This document shows positions 35,279 to 44,845 of a DNA stretch of 64,000 nucleotides, piece after piece. The translations under genes were made by a program, and so were the position numbers. The DNA comes from Thiothrix caldifontis (GTDB taxonomy: Bacteria; Pseudomonadota; Gammaproteobacteria; Thiotrichales; Thiotrichaceae): NCBI RefSeq assembly GCF_900107695.1, contig NZ_FNQP01000008.1, forward strand, positions 1-64,000, written 5' to 3'. The notes beneath the pieces are model-generated. The model did not search any database, was not told the DNA's origin, and was given only the letters and a program-made list of their open reading frames with translations. The stretch's first letter is position 1; each line of letters begins with the position of its first letter.

Positions 35279-37234
35279 ATGTCCCCAGAAACAAACACAC
35301 TCCCCGCGTTCACTGAATTCGGCCTTGCTGCCCCTGTTTTACAGGCTGTACAAGACCTTGGCTATGAAACTCCTTCAGCGATTCAAGCTGAAACCATTCC
35401 CTACTTGCTGGAGGGGCGCGATGTATTAGGACAAGCGCAAACCGGCACAGGTAAAACCGCTGCCTTCGCCCTACCCCTGCTCTCACGTTTGGACATGAGC
35501 AAAACCGGGCCACAAATTCTCGTGCTCGCTCCAACCCGCGAACTGGCGATTCAAGTCGCTGAAGCTTTCCAAAAATACGCAGGTAAACTCCCCGGTTTCC
35601 ATGTCATGCCCATTTACGGCGGACAAGACTACCGTACCCAATTCCGCCAATTGGAACGCGGCGTGCAAGTCGTGGTCGGTACACCGGGGCGGGTAATGGA
35701 CCATTTACGCAGAGGCTCCCTCAAGCTTGACGGTTTGCAAGCGCTGGTGCTGGATGAAGCCGACGAAATGTTGCGCATGGGCTTCATCGAAGACATTGAA
35801 TGGATCATGGAACAAACCCCGCCGAACCGCCAAATTGCATTGTTCTCAGCGACCATGCCACCGGCCATTCACCGCATTGCGCAAAGTTATTTAACTGACC
35901 CTGCCGAAGTCAAAATCAAGGTCAAAACTACCACGGCTGACACTATCCGTCAGCGTTACTGGTTAGTCAGCGGCTTGCACAAGCTGGATGCTCTCACCCG
36001 CATTCTTGAAGCCGAACCTTTTGAAGCCGTCATCATTTTCGTGCGCACCAAAAATGAAACGGTGGAACTGGCTGACAAGCTACAAGCACGTGGTTACAGC
36101 GCAGTTGCCCTCAACGGTGACATTCCCCAAAATGTGCGCGAACGTACCATTGATCAGTTGAAGAAAAGCAAAATCGACATCCTGATTGCGACTGATGTTG
36201 CGGCTCGTGGCTTGGATGTGGAACGCATCAGTCACGTCATCAACTATGACATTCCGACAGACACCGAATCCTATGTACACCGTATCGGTCGTACCGGTCG
36301 TGCGGGACGCAGCGGTGACGCCATCCTGTTCGTTTCCCCGCGTGAACGCCATTTGCTCCGCGCCATTGAACGAGCCACCCGCAAACCGATTGACCTGATG
36401 GAACTCCCCTCCACCGAAGTCATCAATAATTTGCGGATTGCCCAATTCAACCAACGTATCACCGACACCCTAGCAGAAGAAGGCTTGGATTTCTTCTCAC
36501 AATTGCTGGAAAGCTACGAGCGCGAACACAACGTTCCTGCTATCGAAATCGCCGCAGCCCTTGCCAAACTACTGCAAGGCGATGCACCGCTGTTGTTGGA
36601 AGAAAGGAAAAATCATGCTGCTTTCAACCCCAACGCTGATCGTGAACGTGAGCAAGAACGCCGCCCCGGCAAACGCAAATCCAATGCTGCCAATTCCGCG
36701 TTTAGTAGCGACGACGACACCATTCCTATGGAACGTTTCCGCATTGCGGTAGGGCGTACTCACGGGGTAAAACCGGGCAATATTGTGGGTGCTATTGCCA
36801 ACGAAGCGGGGCTGGATAGCCGTTACATCGGTTATATCGAAATCCAAGATGATTGCAGCTTAGTCGACTTACCGGCTGGAATGCCGAAAGATATTTTGCA
36901 TGAGTTAAGAACCGCAAGGGTTGCAGGGCAAATGCTTAATATCGAACCGGCTGGTGAAGCCGCTGCTGATTACTCCCCTAACCGTGGGGGTAGCAGTAGC
37001 GGACGCCGCGATCGTGATGAACGCCGCCCACCGCGCCGTGATGGACCACCACCCCGCCGTGATAGTACCCGTAGCGGTGAACAACGCCCTGATCGTCGCC
37101 CACGCAGCGAGAAAGAAAAATCCCCTTTCGTGGCAGACGGTAAGCCCAAGTTTGGTGGTGACAAGCCGCCTGCTCGCAAACCAACTATCAAGAAAGCGCC
37201 GAACAAAGATAAGGGCAAACCCAAACGCCCTTAA
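35279..37234 (+). CDS. deaD: DEAD-box RNA helicase DeaD/CsdA
   Basis: A 651-residue protein. Motifs: Q motif (GYETPSAIQAETIP), I AQTGTGKT, Ia PTRELAIQV, II DEAD, III SAT, V ATDVAARGLD and VI HRIGRTGRAG. Then comes a DbpA-type RNA-binding domain (MERFRIAVGRTHGVKPGNIVG; about residues 480-560), and an Arg/Asp/Pro-rich disordered tail with repeats of RRDGPPPRRDS type and a lysine-rich end. Function: unwinding RNA in ribosome assembly and cold adaptation. Monocistronic, ending at a clear hairpin. Confidence 0.95.
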   Translation: MSPETNTLPAFTEFGLAAPVLQAVQDLGYETPSAIQAETIPYLLEGRDVLGQAQTGTGKTAAFALPLLSRLDMSKTGPQILVLAPTRELAIQVAEAFQKYAGKLPGFHVMPIYGGQDYRTQFRQLERGVQVVVGTPGRVMDHLRRGSLKLDGLQALVLDEADEMLRMGFIEDIEWIMEQTPPNRQIALFSATMPPAIHRIAQSYLTDPAEVKIKVKTTTADTIRQRYWLVSGLHKLDALTRILEAEPFEAVIIFVRTKNETVELADKLQARGYSAVALNGDIPQNVRERTIDQLKKSKIDILIATDVAARGLDVERISHVINYDIPTDTESYVHRIGRTGRAGRSGDAILFVSPRERHLLRAIERATRKPIDLMELPSTEVINNLRIAQFNQRITDTLAEEGLDFFSQLLESYEREHNVPAIEIAAALAKLLQGDAPLLLEERKNHAAFNPNADREREQERRPGKRKSNAANSAFSSDDDTIPMERFRIAVGRTHGVKPGNIVGAIANEAGLDSRYIGYIEIQDDCSLVDLPAGMPKDILHELRTARVAGQMLNIEPAGEAAADYSPNRGGSSSGRRDRDERRPPRRDGPPPRRDSTRSGEQRPDRRPRSEKEKSPFVADGKPKFGGDKPPARKPTIKKAPNKDKGKPKRP

Positions 37235-37247
37235 CAACCCAAAACGC

Positions 37248-37272
37248 GGGGTTAGCTCATTAAGCTAACCCC
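37248..37272. terminator. Bidirectional terminator hairpin between convergent genes
   Basis: GGGGTTAGCT (37248-37257) and AGCTAACCCC (37263-37272) form a perfect 10-bp stem with a 5-base loop, between the rightward deaD stop and the leftward barrel gene stop. T tracts are weak on both sides. Confidence 0.75.
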
Positions 37273-37279
37273 TACCATT

Positions 37280-38506
37280 TCAAAAGCTTGTCTCGAACGT
37301 CACACCCACTGCATTCCCGACTGGCTGATCAAAAATTTTCACTTCACGATCTTGTGTCTGGCTGTACTGGTAACCAAGATGTAATTTTTGTTTATCGCTC
37401 AGGTTTCTAGTGACGCCCAAATTCACGCCGGTATAGCGTTGTGTACGGGTACTGTCACCGTACAATCTCGAATCAAAAGGCTCTGCATCAAGCTGGTAAG
37501 TCACCTTAGCGCCTGCAATAGGCTGCCAACCCGCCCAACGTTCTTTGCCTCCCCATTGAGCAGAAAGTTCTATTTTGCGCCGATCTCCACCCGGACGCTT
37601 ATCTAAAGCACGATCAAACTCAAATCCCCCCCGAATACTCACATCACCTTTGGGTAGAGCCTGAAGGCGCTCAACCGCCACACTCGCCAACACTGCTTCA
37701 TACTCAGGCTTTTTCGGGTAATTAACGTATTCCAGTGTCGACAACAAACCAAGCTTACTCTGTTCCGTCACAACCCACGGTTGATAATAACTGCCGCCAA
37801 GACGCTGCTCCGTATTACCTTGATCATCCCGAATAAAACCCAAACGTGCGCTGGCTTCCTTACCCGCTGACAATCCTTGCTTTCGACTAAGAGAGAGTGT
37901 TGTGTTACTGAAATCGGATGCTTCAGGGTATTCCTGACGTGAGACCGCAACCGTACTCACTTTGCGCCCCCCATCCTGAATGACTTGATAAGCACCCCTC
38001 ACCCCCACAACAGCAGACGACAAGGGCAGACTACGTTCATCCAAACGGCCTTCTATCTGAAGACCATTGAATGGACTGGTGAAACTAATCAGCTCATGAC
38101 GGCTACCTTGATTGACATTATCTAAATAGCCTGTCGATAATTGCACCGTCGTTTTTTTCTCTGGCGTGGCTAACACTAAACCATTGGGCGGCCTACCCCT
38201 AAAATTAGATAGGGACACAGGCTGTTGCGGTTTACACACCCCCAACCGAAGCAACGCCAGTGTTTTGGTGAGATACGCCTCCTGTGCTTGTAACTCAGCT
38301 TGCTGTTTTATCAACCCACGAATGTACTGATCAAGCTCCTCTAAACGGGCAATATCACCTTGCTCACAAGCATGAGTGGCTTGATCAATCAATTCCTCCA
38401 TATTGATTTTCGTTTGGGCAACTGCTGCGCTACTAACACTCAACGTCCAGCAAACCAATACCATTTTGGTATTCGCTTTGCGTCTACTGCTCAATTGATT
38501 CGCCAT
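37280..38506 (-). CDS. Predicted outer-membrane beta-barrel protein
   Basis: A protein of about 408 residues. Signal peptide ending A-V-A-Q; a helical region with many Gln/Glu (about residues 30-85, coiled-coil or TPR-like); then from about 110 repeated alternating polar/hydrophobic strands ending in FETSF, a terminal Phe typical of outer-membrane barrels. Resembles the DUF560/surface-assembly-modifier style of helical head plus barrel, but no exact family is claimed. It overlaps the stop of the upstream cyclase gene, and is the last gene of the FecR-cyclase-barrel operon. Confidence 0.72.
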   Translation of the reverse strand: MANQLSSRRKANTKMVLVCWTLSVSSAAVAQTKINMEELIDQATHACEQGDIARLEELDQYIRGLIKQQAELQAQEAYLTKTLALLRLGVCKPQQPVSLSNFRGRPPNGLVLATPEKKTTVQLSTGYLDNVNQGSRHELISFTSPFNGLQIEGRLDERSLPLSSAVVGVRGAYQVIQDGGRKVSTVAVSRQEYPEASDFSNTTLSLSRKQGLSAGKEASARLGFIRDDQGNTEQRLGGSYYQPWVVTEQSKLGLLSTLEYVNYPKKPEYEAVLASVAVERLQALPKGDVSIRGGFEFDRALDKRPGGDRRKIELSAQWGGKERWAGWQPIAGAKVTYQLDAEPFDSRLYGDSTRTQRYTGVNLGVTRNLSDKQKLHLGYQYSQTQDREVKIFDQPVGNAVGVTFETSF

Positions 38507-40484
38507 TTCTCTCACTTCCCTTCGGGTTGGTCAGGGTATAAATCCCCACCGCTTCTTGTCGTCCCTTTAACGTAATGTCACCACTACTCACGAGCGGCCA
38601 AGACTTAGACAAACACTCAACGGTTTGTTTACTAACCACAAGAGACTCTTGCAATTCGCGTGCTAGCGATTGTAAACGAGCAGTAACATTAACGGCATCC
38701 CCAATTGCAGTATAAGCATGACGGAAACGTGTCCCTAAATCCCCCACGACCACCTCACCCGTATTCACACCTATTCTGACCGCGACTGGCTCGCCCTGTA
38801 ATAACGGGCCTCCTTCGGCATTGAACTGCGCAATCGCCTGCATCATGTCAATGGCAGCGTTTACTCCCCTATCGGCATGATCCTCCTGTGGAAAGGGCGC
38901 ATTCCAAAATACCATCACGGCATCGCCCATGTATTTATCGACCGTTCCCTCATGCTGATGAGCGACAGCCGTAAGACGCTCTAGAATTTGCTGCGTTAAC
39001 TCCGCCAACACTTCGGGGGAGGTATGCTCAGCCCGTTGCGTAAAATTTGCAATATCCGCAAACAACAACGTGAGACAACGTTTACTCGGCAGCAATAAGT
39101 CCTGCCGATTGTCGTTAACGATGTGCCCCACCAATTGCATCGGCAAATAATCTTGAAATAATTTACGTAAACGCCCTGTCGTGCGTTGTGCCAACCACCA
39201 TTCTAATGGCACTTGAATCATCAAAAAGGCAGTAAACACCACCGCCGGGTGCATTGGAATAAACCACTGCTTTTCCACCCATGCCCAAAAACCTAACCCC
39301 AACCACCCAACCGCCAATAGCAAAGGCGTCACCACCACCACGCCTGCCCCTGCCCCATACACTAACAGCAGGTATAGCCCGGCTAAACCAACAATACCGA
39401 TCATCCATGACCAAACATCCAATGAAAATGCCGGTGCATTCTCTTGCCCTGACAACAACCACTCCAGCAATTGCAGATGCACCGTGACACCTGCCACGCT
39501 CGCATCCAATGGCGTAGCATGTTGATCACCCAAACCGGGGGCAGTTCCTGCAAGCAGCACCATACTGTTACGTAAACTGCTGACGATTGAATCAGGCAAC
39601 TGACGCCGAAAAACATCACTCGCAAAAATAGCATCAATATTATTGGTTTTAATTTGATAGGGTACGCGCCACAACCCGGATTCATCCACCAGCAAACGCA
39701 CCGTTTCACCGTCACCCAATAAATCATGCGCTGCTAATTGCCAACCATTAACATGAGGCGATACTGACAAGTCGTATTGTCCATCCGCTTTGCAACGCAA
39801 CATCTCCATCGCCAACATCGGATACAAACGCCCGTCATACCTAACCAATAACGGTACTTTGGTAATCAAGCCATTGGCCGCATCCTTGACCGGCGACACA
39901 TGCCCAACGCAAGGCGCTTCAGCAAGCTGTGGCGTCAACCCAAGATAGCCATTGGCCTGAGGAAATATTTCCCCCCCCGGAACTGCTTGCATCGGTACAC
40001 CGCCCACAGTACGTCCCGTGGTAAATGCTTTATCTGATGGGCTAAAATCAAAGACCTGCGCAAAAACCAGATGATGCTGACGCGCTAACGTGAGCAACGC
40101 ATCATTACCCTCAGCATCACGGACGTAGGGCATAAACATATCCACCCCAACCACATCAACGTGATATTCCTCAAACAAAATTCTCAGCAACTCAGCATAA
40201 CGCTTGCGCGGCCAAGGCCAATCTTCACCGTATAACTGGCGTACTGTTTTGATGCTTTCACCATCAATTTGCACCACAAAAGCCAGCGGTTTGCGATCAG
40301 TAACCTTCACCCCCCAATGCTGGTAGGTATTCCAGACACGTGTCTGCCATTCACTGTACACATTTTCGGGATCATAACGTTGCACCAACAGTAAAACGGC
40401 TGCGATGCCTATCAGCACCAGCAGCCGCCCAACTTTACGTAACCATACTCGCAGCTTTAGGGGGAATCGCTTAGTTCCCAACAT
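38484..40484 (-). CDS. CHASE2-domain adenylate/guanylate cyclase
   Basis: A 666-residue membrane protein. N-terminal membrane segment (LLVLIGIAAVLLLV), periplasmic CHASE2 sensor (about 45-350; EDWPWPRKRYAELLRIL, VGVDMFM), three more membrane helices (about 360-440), then a class III cyclase catalytic domain (LTLLFADIANFTQRAEHTSPE; DKYMGDAVMVFWNAP; RIGVNTGEVVVGDLG). The metal-binding Asp residues are present, so it should be active on ATP or GTP. Neighbours: FecR-like gene upstream (overlap 14 bases) and barrel downstream. FecR-CHASE2 cyclase pairs are common in proteobacteria. Confidence 0.92.
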   Translation of the reverse strand: MLGTKRFPLKLRVWLRKVGRLLVLIGIAAVLLLVQRYDPENVYSEWQTRVWNTYQHWGVKVTDRKPLAFVVQIDGESIKTVRQLYGEDWPWPRKRYAELLRILFEEYHVDVVGVDMFMPYVRDAEGNDALLTLARQHHLVFAQVFDFSPSDKAFTTGRTVGGVPMQAVPGGEIFPQANGYLGLTPQLAEAPCVGHVSPVKDAANGLITKVPLLVRYDGRLYPMLAMEMLRCKADGQYDLSVSPHVNGWQLAAHDLLGDGETVRLLVDESGLWRVPYQIKTNNIDAIFASDVFRRQLPDSIVSSLRNSMVLLAGTAPGLGDQHATPLDASVAGVTVHLQLLEWLLSGQENAPAFSLDVWSWMIGIVGLAGLYLLLVYGAGAGVVVVTPLLLAVGWLGLGFWAWVEKQWFIPMHPAVVFTAFLMIQVPLEWWLAQRTTGRLRKLFQDYLPMQLVGHIVNDNRQDLLLPSKRCLTLLFADIANFTQRAEHTSPEVLAELTQQILERLTAVAHQHEGTVDKYMGDAVMVFWNAPFPQEDHADRGVNAAIDMMQAIAQFNAEGGPLLQGEPVAVRIGVNTGEVVVGDLGTRFRHAYTAIGDAVNVTARLQSLARELQESLVVSKQTVECLSKSWPLVSSGDITLKGRQEAVGIYTLTNPKGSERNGESIEQ

Positions 40485-42522
40485 GCGAACCAGTGAAGCT
40501 CAATGCCCCCTCTGCATTTAGGGTAGGGTTAATCTGATGATTGAATGCGTAACCAGCACCAATAGAACTGCCCATGGTGCCTACGATACCGCTAATACTA
40601 GTTCCCGGATGACTCCCATCATCCACTAATAAGCCATTACTTGCCGAGAAAGGCCCCGTCGCAACCACCGTACCGGAATATTCAGGGGAACTTAAATTGA
40701 ATTGTGTATCAAATGTGCTGCGGGTCGGACTAACATTTAAGCTGGCGTTACTCACTGCCGCAGATGTCCGCGTACCCGTGACACTGTTATTCATATAGGC
40801 CTCAGAGGAACTCAAAATGAACGTTGCATCACGTTGATCTGTTAGACCCGCCGTTGCATTTTCCAACATGGAAAACACGTATTTACCCGTATTGGGCAGC
40901 ACAATCTGCTCATAATTGCTGCTAACCTGCTCACTCAACGAAGTTGAACCATCAACCGTTGCGTTAGGATCATATTTCCCCCAATCTACAACTTTTAACG
41001 GTGCAGTCTCAACGCTAGGCGTTGTCGGCGTGGGAACCACAGGTGTCACAACAGCGGGGGGTGGCATCACTACCGGGGTAACTTCACCTGTCGGTGTCGT
41101 AAGTGTTGCTGAACTGCTATTAGATTCTAACAGACCTGTGCTAGTACCTCCCAGTGTAGAAGTTGTTGACGTCGCCGTACCACCACCTGTCAACGTACCA
41201 ATACCCGTTGATTCCAATACTGTATTACTACCAACTAATGTAGGTGTAGTCGTCGACACCGATGCAACAACCGCACTGGATGGTGTAGTCGTCGACACCG
41301 GTTCAACAATCACAGAAGATGTTGTAGCAGACGTAGATGGTGTAGTCGTCGACACCTGCGCAACAACCGCCGTGGATAGTGTTGTCGCAGGTGCTACCGT
41401 AGCAACAGTGACCGAAGGAGACGAAACTGCGGTAGTCGCGGCAGGTAACGTCGCGGTATTTTTCTCCGAATCAACAGCCGTTGTGGTGGTTTTCACCTTC
41501 AAATCTGCCAAAGGATCACGTTCATCCACAACCGTTTTAGTGGTGGTATTCGGTGTTGATGCCATACTTGTTGTCTTTGAAGGTACGCTAGTTGTTGCTG
41601 CCTCTGTTGAATTGTCAGTAGCGGCAGTTTCATTTTTGGTCGTAACCGCAGCAGTTTTCTTCTCTTCTATGCTTTCAGCCGTAGTCGTTGCTGAGGAAGT
41701 ATTTGACTTGCTATCTGTTCCTTTTGTACTCGTGTCAGCTTTCTTGTCTGCCCCCTCCTCCTTGTCTGATTTATCATCTTCCTTAGTAGGCTCCTCAGAC
41801 GTAGCAGGAGTCTCACTTTGAGAAAGAGGCGGTAATGCGGCTACCGGTGTTAGCTTAGGCTTTGACAAATCACCACGTACCACGAGTGCAAAACCACGCT
41901 GGCTTTCTGAAAGCACCTCCCCTTCGGCACAAGCGCCTAACCCTGATGACAAACAACTGCCGCCCAATTTAGCAATCGAAATACTCCCGGCCTGCACGAC
42001 TATTTGGGTTTCACCATCAACCACCCGCACTGTGTATTCTGTACCCAATACCGCAATCGCCGCCAACGGTGAATTCAAGCGGTAACGGTCTTTAAAATCT
42101 TCGCCGCCTTTACCTGTTTTGCTGGTTACTTCACCAGCCCAAATCGTTTTGCTAATTTTATTGGCTTGTGGATTGTTGGGGTCGTAAGCATAGGCGTTGA
42201 AATCAAACGTTGTGTTAGCTTCCAACTTTTCGATGCCATCGTCGATCATTTTCAAATGTACTTTACTGCGCTCTTTAACAGCAATACGGCTACCGTCCAT
42301 AATCTCCACGGACTTCTCCAATGGCACAACCGTTCCATCACGCAGCGTCATCTCTGCCTGTCCTGTTAGAAACGTCACTTTGCCAATGACACGATCTGTT
42401 TCCTGCCCCTCAGTTGTATTAGCCTTATCTGTTTTTATTTCTTCTGCTAACAAAAGATGAGAGGGGAACATGAGTGCGCTAACCAATGCAATAACGCCGA
42501 AAAATGATACTCGCTGTTTCAT
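40471..42522 (-). CDS. FecR-domain protein with a long Ser/Thr/Val-rich repeat region
   Basis: A protein of about 683 residues. Signal peptide (ends LLLA-EE); FecR domain (about 40-190: GKVTFLTGQAEMTLRDGT, SRIAVKERSKVHLKM, LAAIAVLGTEYTVRV); a disordered acidic/Thr-rich stretch; tandem units of the form V-S/T-T-T-P-S (about 370-450); and a C-terminal barrel-like region with strands rich in S, T and G. Start at 42522 (MKQRVSFF). The repeat units contain three copies of GGTGTAGTCGTCGACACC (plus strand, 41243, 41282, 41339). Probably a periplasmic/outer-membrane sensor acting with the downstream cyclase. Confidence 0.85.
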   Translation of the reverse strand: MKQRVSFFGVIALVSALMFPSHLLLAEEIKTDKANTTEGQETDRVIGKVTFLTGQAEMTLRDGTVVPLEKSVEIMDGSRIAVKERSKVHLKMIDDGIEKLEANTTFDFNAYAYDPNNPQANKISKTIWAGEVTSKTGKGGEDFKDRYRLNSPLAAIAVLGTEYTVRVVDGETQIVVQAGSISIAKLGGSCLSSGLGACAEGEVLSESQRGFALVVRGDLSKPKLTPVAALPPLSQSETPATSEEPTKEDDKSDKEEGADKKADTSTKGTDSKSNTSSATTTAESIEEKKTAAVTTKNETAATDNSTEAATTSVPSKTTSMASTPNTTTKTVVDERDPLADLKVKTTTTAVDSEKNTATLPAATTAVSSPSVTVATVAPATTLSTAVVAQVSTTTPSTSATTSSVIVEPVSTTTPSSAVVASVSTTTPTLVGSNTVLESTGIGTLTGGGTATSTTSTLGGTSTGLLESNSSSATLTTPTGEVTPVVMPPPAVVTPVVPTPTTPSVETAPLKVVDWGKYDPNATVDGSTSLSEQVSSNYEQIVLPNTGKYVFSMLENATAGLTDQRDATFILSSSEAYMNNSVTGTRTSAAVSNASLNVSPTRSTFDTQFNLSSPEYSGTVVATGPFSASNGLLVDDGSHPGTSISGIVGTMGSSIGAGYAFNHQINPTLNAEGALSFTGSHVGN

Positions 42523-42651
42523 AGTGCTTGAATCCCCTGATTGTGAACTGCTCGAACGCGCCCCGAACAATATTGATTCATTTCATTCTCCTTATAATAC
42601 ATTCTTACATCCATTTTAGCACCAGCATATTTCCACACTCTTTCAATCACA

Positions 42652-43455
42652 TTAATTTATTGGCAATAAATTAATCCATTGGGCATCAGCCAATACATAA
42701 CGTAATCTTGTGGCAATATTTGCCAAAATAAGTTCCCCCTGTGTAGAAAGTAATTCAAATTCGAGACGACTAGCATCATCCAATGTCAGGATAATCTTAC
42801 CCTTGCTCGTACCACCTTCATACACCTCAACTCTCAATGCATCGGCTGATTGCCAGTTCTGCAACAAGCCTGCCGCCTTAGTGTTAAAACCTTCCGGCAA
42901 CCATACCGTTTTAACGCTGCGCCCCTCTGGCACGAGCTTATTTGCCACCAAAGCGGTCGCCTCCCCCGTCAACAAGCCATACACTGCCTCTGATACCAAC
43001 TTGATTTTTCCCGCATGTAATACGTAGCGCTTACGCGAAACAGGGTTTTCTATACCAAACTGCAACACCTCATCGTTGAACGCAATACTCACTTCCCCTA
43101 GTGTTAACCCATACTGCGATAAGTCCTTACCCTCAGATTCATAACTAGCCGCGACCGACTCATCCAACAAGGTAAATAACTGACTAACGCGAGTCGCATT
43201 TGCCTCAACCTGTTTAGGTTCCAACATTCGCCAACGCTCACCCTCTCGCTCCAAGCGGATAATGTCAGGCTTCTCTCTACCCAATTCACGGGTAATGGTG
43301 ACACGGGTAATATCAGCTCTCGTCAAACTCAACAAGGTTTCTGCCTGAGGTTCAGGTTGTTGGGAGTACCACCAAGCCATGCCCCCCAACCCTACAAGCA
43401 GCAACAACAGCACCAGATTCAGCAATAAACGCCGTGCTTGGGTTACATGACTCAT
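42652..43455 (-). CDS. DUF4340 membrane-anchored protein of the Gld transporter operon
   Basis: A protein of about 267 residues. It has one N-terminal membrane helix (LLLNLVLLLLLVGLGGMAWWY), then a periplasmic domain of the DUF4340 type (LTRADITRVTITREL, GERWRMLEP, YGLTLGEVSIAFND). This family is regularly found after GldG-like genes. The start at 43455 overlaps the stop of the gldG-like gene by one to three bases; an upstream start at 43491 is less likely. Function in the complex not known. Confidence 0.82.
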   Translation of the reverse strand: MSHVTQARRLLLNLVLLLLLVGLGGMAWWYSQQPEPQAETLLSLTRADITRVTITRELGREKPDIIRLEREGERWRMLEPKQVEANATRVSQLFTLLDESVAASYESEGKDLSQYGLTLGEVSIAFNDEVLQFGIENPVSRKRYVLHAGKIKLVSEAVYGLLTGEATALVANKLVPEGRSVKTVWLPEGFNTKAAGLLQNWQSADALRVEVYEGGTSKGKIILTLDDASRLEFELLSTQGELILANIATRLRYVLADAQWINLLPIN

Positions 43456-43456
43456 C

Positions 43457-44839
43457 TCAACGCCTCCGTCTACGCCACCAAATCCACACACCTGCCAGTA
43501 ACAAGCTCAGTGGTAACACAAATAGGAAAAATGTGCCTAACACTGCTCCCGCTGTTTCGCTCAGATTCAATTGGGTATCGGGTGCACGGATCACTGGTAC
43601 TTCCATCAAATTATCATCAGCACTCAACCAATTAAACACATTGCTGGCGAGATCTAAGTTCGTGCCCAGCCCAATGAAGCTGTTGAGCATGAAGTCACTG
43701 TCGCCAATCACCACGACGCGCTGCTCCTTCTCATCCAATGAGCGCACCAAGCTTACACCAATCGGCACTGGCCCCGGCTGATCCGCACTGCCCTCATCAA
43801 ACTTCACCGCACCTTCCAAAACCCCACTGCTTTCTAACCAACTGGCAGGCAAGGTATAGAGGAACTCATCCGCTTGCCATGCTAGTGTGTCATCCTTAGC
43901 ACCGACCTGCTGATCACGCGCCACCATCGTTGCAAACGGAAACAGGGTTTGCTTGCCTACCAAATTTTTCACGATAGCAGAACGACCGTAATCCACCACA
44001 GGCACCACTGCCGGATGATTAATTCCCAGCAATGCCTGCAATTGTTCATTGGCATCAATCACCGTGCCATCATGAATTTGTACCCCCAATAATTCTTCTA
44101 ACGGTTCCAAACCCTTTAACCCACCGGGGTCTTGTAACCACAGTAAATTGCCCCCCTGCTCTAGATAAGTTTGTAATACAGCCACCTCACCGGACAAAAA
44201 ATCTTGCTGTGGGGCTGCAATCACCACGAAGCTCGCATTTTGAGGGATGGATTGCGTTCGCACCAGATGATGCGGCTGCACCACAAATCCGCTACGTTGT
44301 AGGTTTTCCACCAATTGTGACATGCCGTTGGATTCGCCAGACAAGGGTTGACGCTCACCATGCCCCTCCAAAAACACCACCAGACGCTCCCCTCCCCGGC
44401 TCATGCGCTGGATCGCGTTACCAATGGTTTGCTCACTCGCAGAATCCATCACCTCACTGCGCTCCCCAAGGTGAATCGCAAGCTGCCCGGAATGCTCAAT
44501 GCCATCTTGCTGTGCCCGCGTGGGGTCAAGATCAGGGTTAACAAATTCCAGCGTGGTATCGGACTTCACCCGCTGGTATTTTGCCACCAAATCCTTCACT
44601 TGCGTCTGCAACGCAGGGTTATCGGGAATATAAGCAATAAACTTCAGCGACTGATCCAAGGTTTTCAGCAAGGTTTGCGTAGGTGTTGACAGGCTATTCC
44701 GACTACCATACGTCCAATCCGCTGCAAACTTGAATTCACGCCCGAAAAATCCCAATAAGCCAATCACTACCACGAATAACAAGTAAAAAATGGCATTGTG
44801 CAAACCAATCCAACGATGGGATCTCTGACTCATTTTCAT
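43457..44839 (-). CDS. GldG-like ABC auxiliary protein
   Basis: A 460-residue protein with an N-terminal membrane helix (AIFYLLFVVVIGLLGFFG), a periplasmic domain (SLSTPTQTLLKTLDQSLKFIAYIPDN; LEGHGERQPLSGE; YLEQGGNLLWLQDPGG) and a C-terminal membrane helix (GTFFLFVLPLSLLLAGVWIWW) followed by R-R-R-R-R. This is the GldG (ABC_transp_aux) layout. With the GldF-like permease and GldA-like ATPase it forms a putative gliding/secretion transporter. Confidence 0.88.
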   Translation of the reverse strand: MKMSQRSHRWIGLHNAIFYLLFVVVIGLLGFFGREFKFAADWTYGSRNSLSTPTQTLLKTLDQSLKFIAYIPDNPALQTQVKDLVAKYQRVKSDTTLEFVNPDLDPTRAQQDGIEHSGQLAIHLGERSEVMDSASEQTIGNAIQRMSRGGERLVVFLEGHGERQPLSGESNGMSQLVENLQRSGFVVQPHHLVRTQSIPQNASFVVIAAPQQDFLSGEVAVLQTYLEQGGNLLWLQDPGGLKGLEPLEELLGVQIHDGTVIDANEQLQALLGINHPAVVPVVDYGRSAIVKNLVGKQTLFPFATMVARDQQVGAKDDTLAWQADEFLYTLPASWLESSGVLEGAVKFDEGSADQPGPVPIGVSLVRSLDEKEQRVVVIGDSDFMLNSFIGLGTNLDLASNVFNWLSADDNLMEVPVIRAPDTQLNLSETAGAVLGTFFLFVLPLSLLLAGVWIWWRRRRR

Positions 44840-44845
44840 CTGTGC

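Noticed and set aside
41243-41356. Three copies of GGTGTAGTCGTCGACACC considered as operators
   Set aside because: They are spaced as coding repeats of the V-S-T-T-T-P units within the FecR gene and lie in the same frame; explained by repeat duplication.
40916-41821. 301-residue rightward open frame, Val/Ser-rich
   Set aside because: It is the reverse of the Ser/Thr-rich repeat region of the FecR gene; the low-complexity codons leave the antisense frame open.
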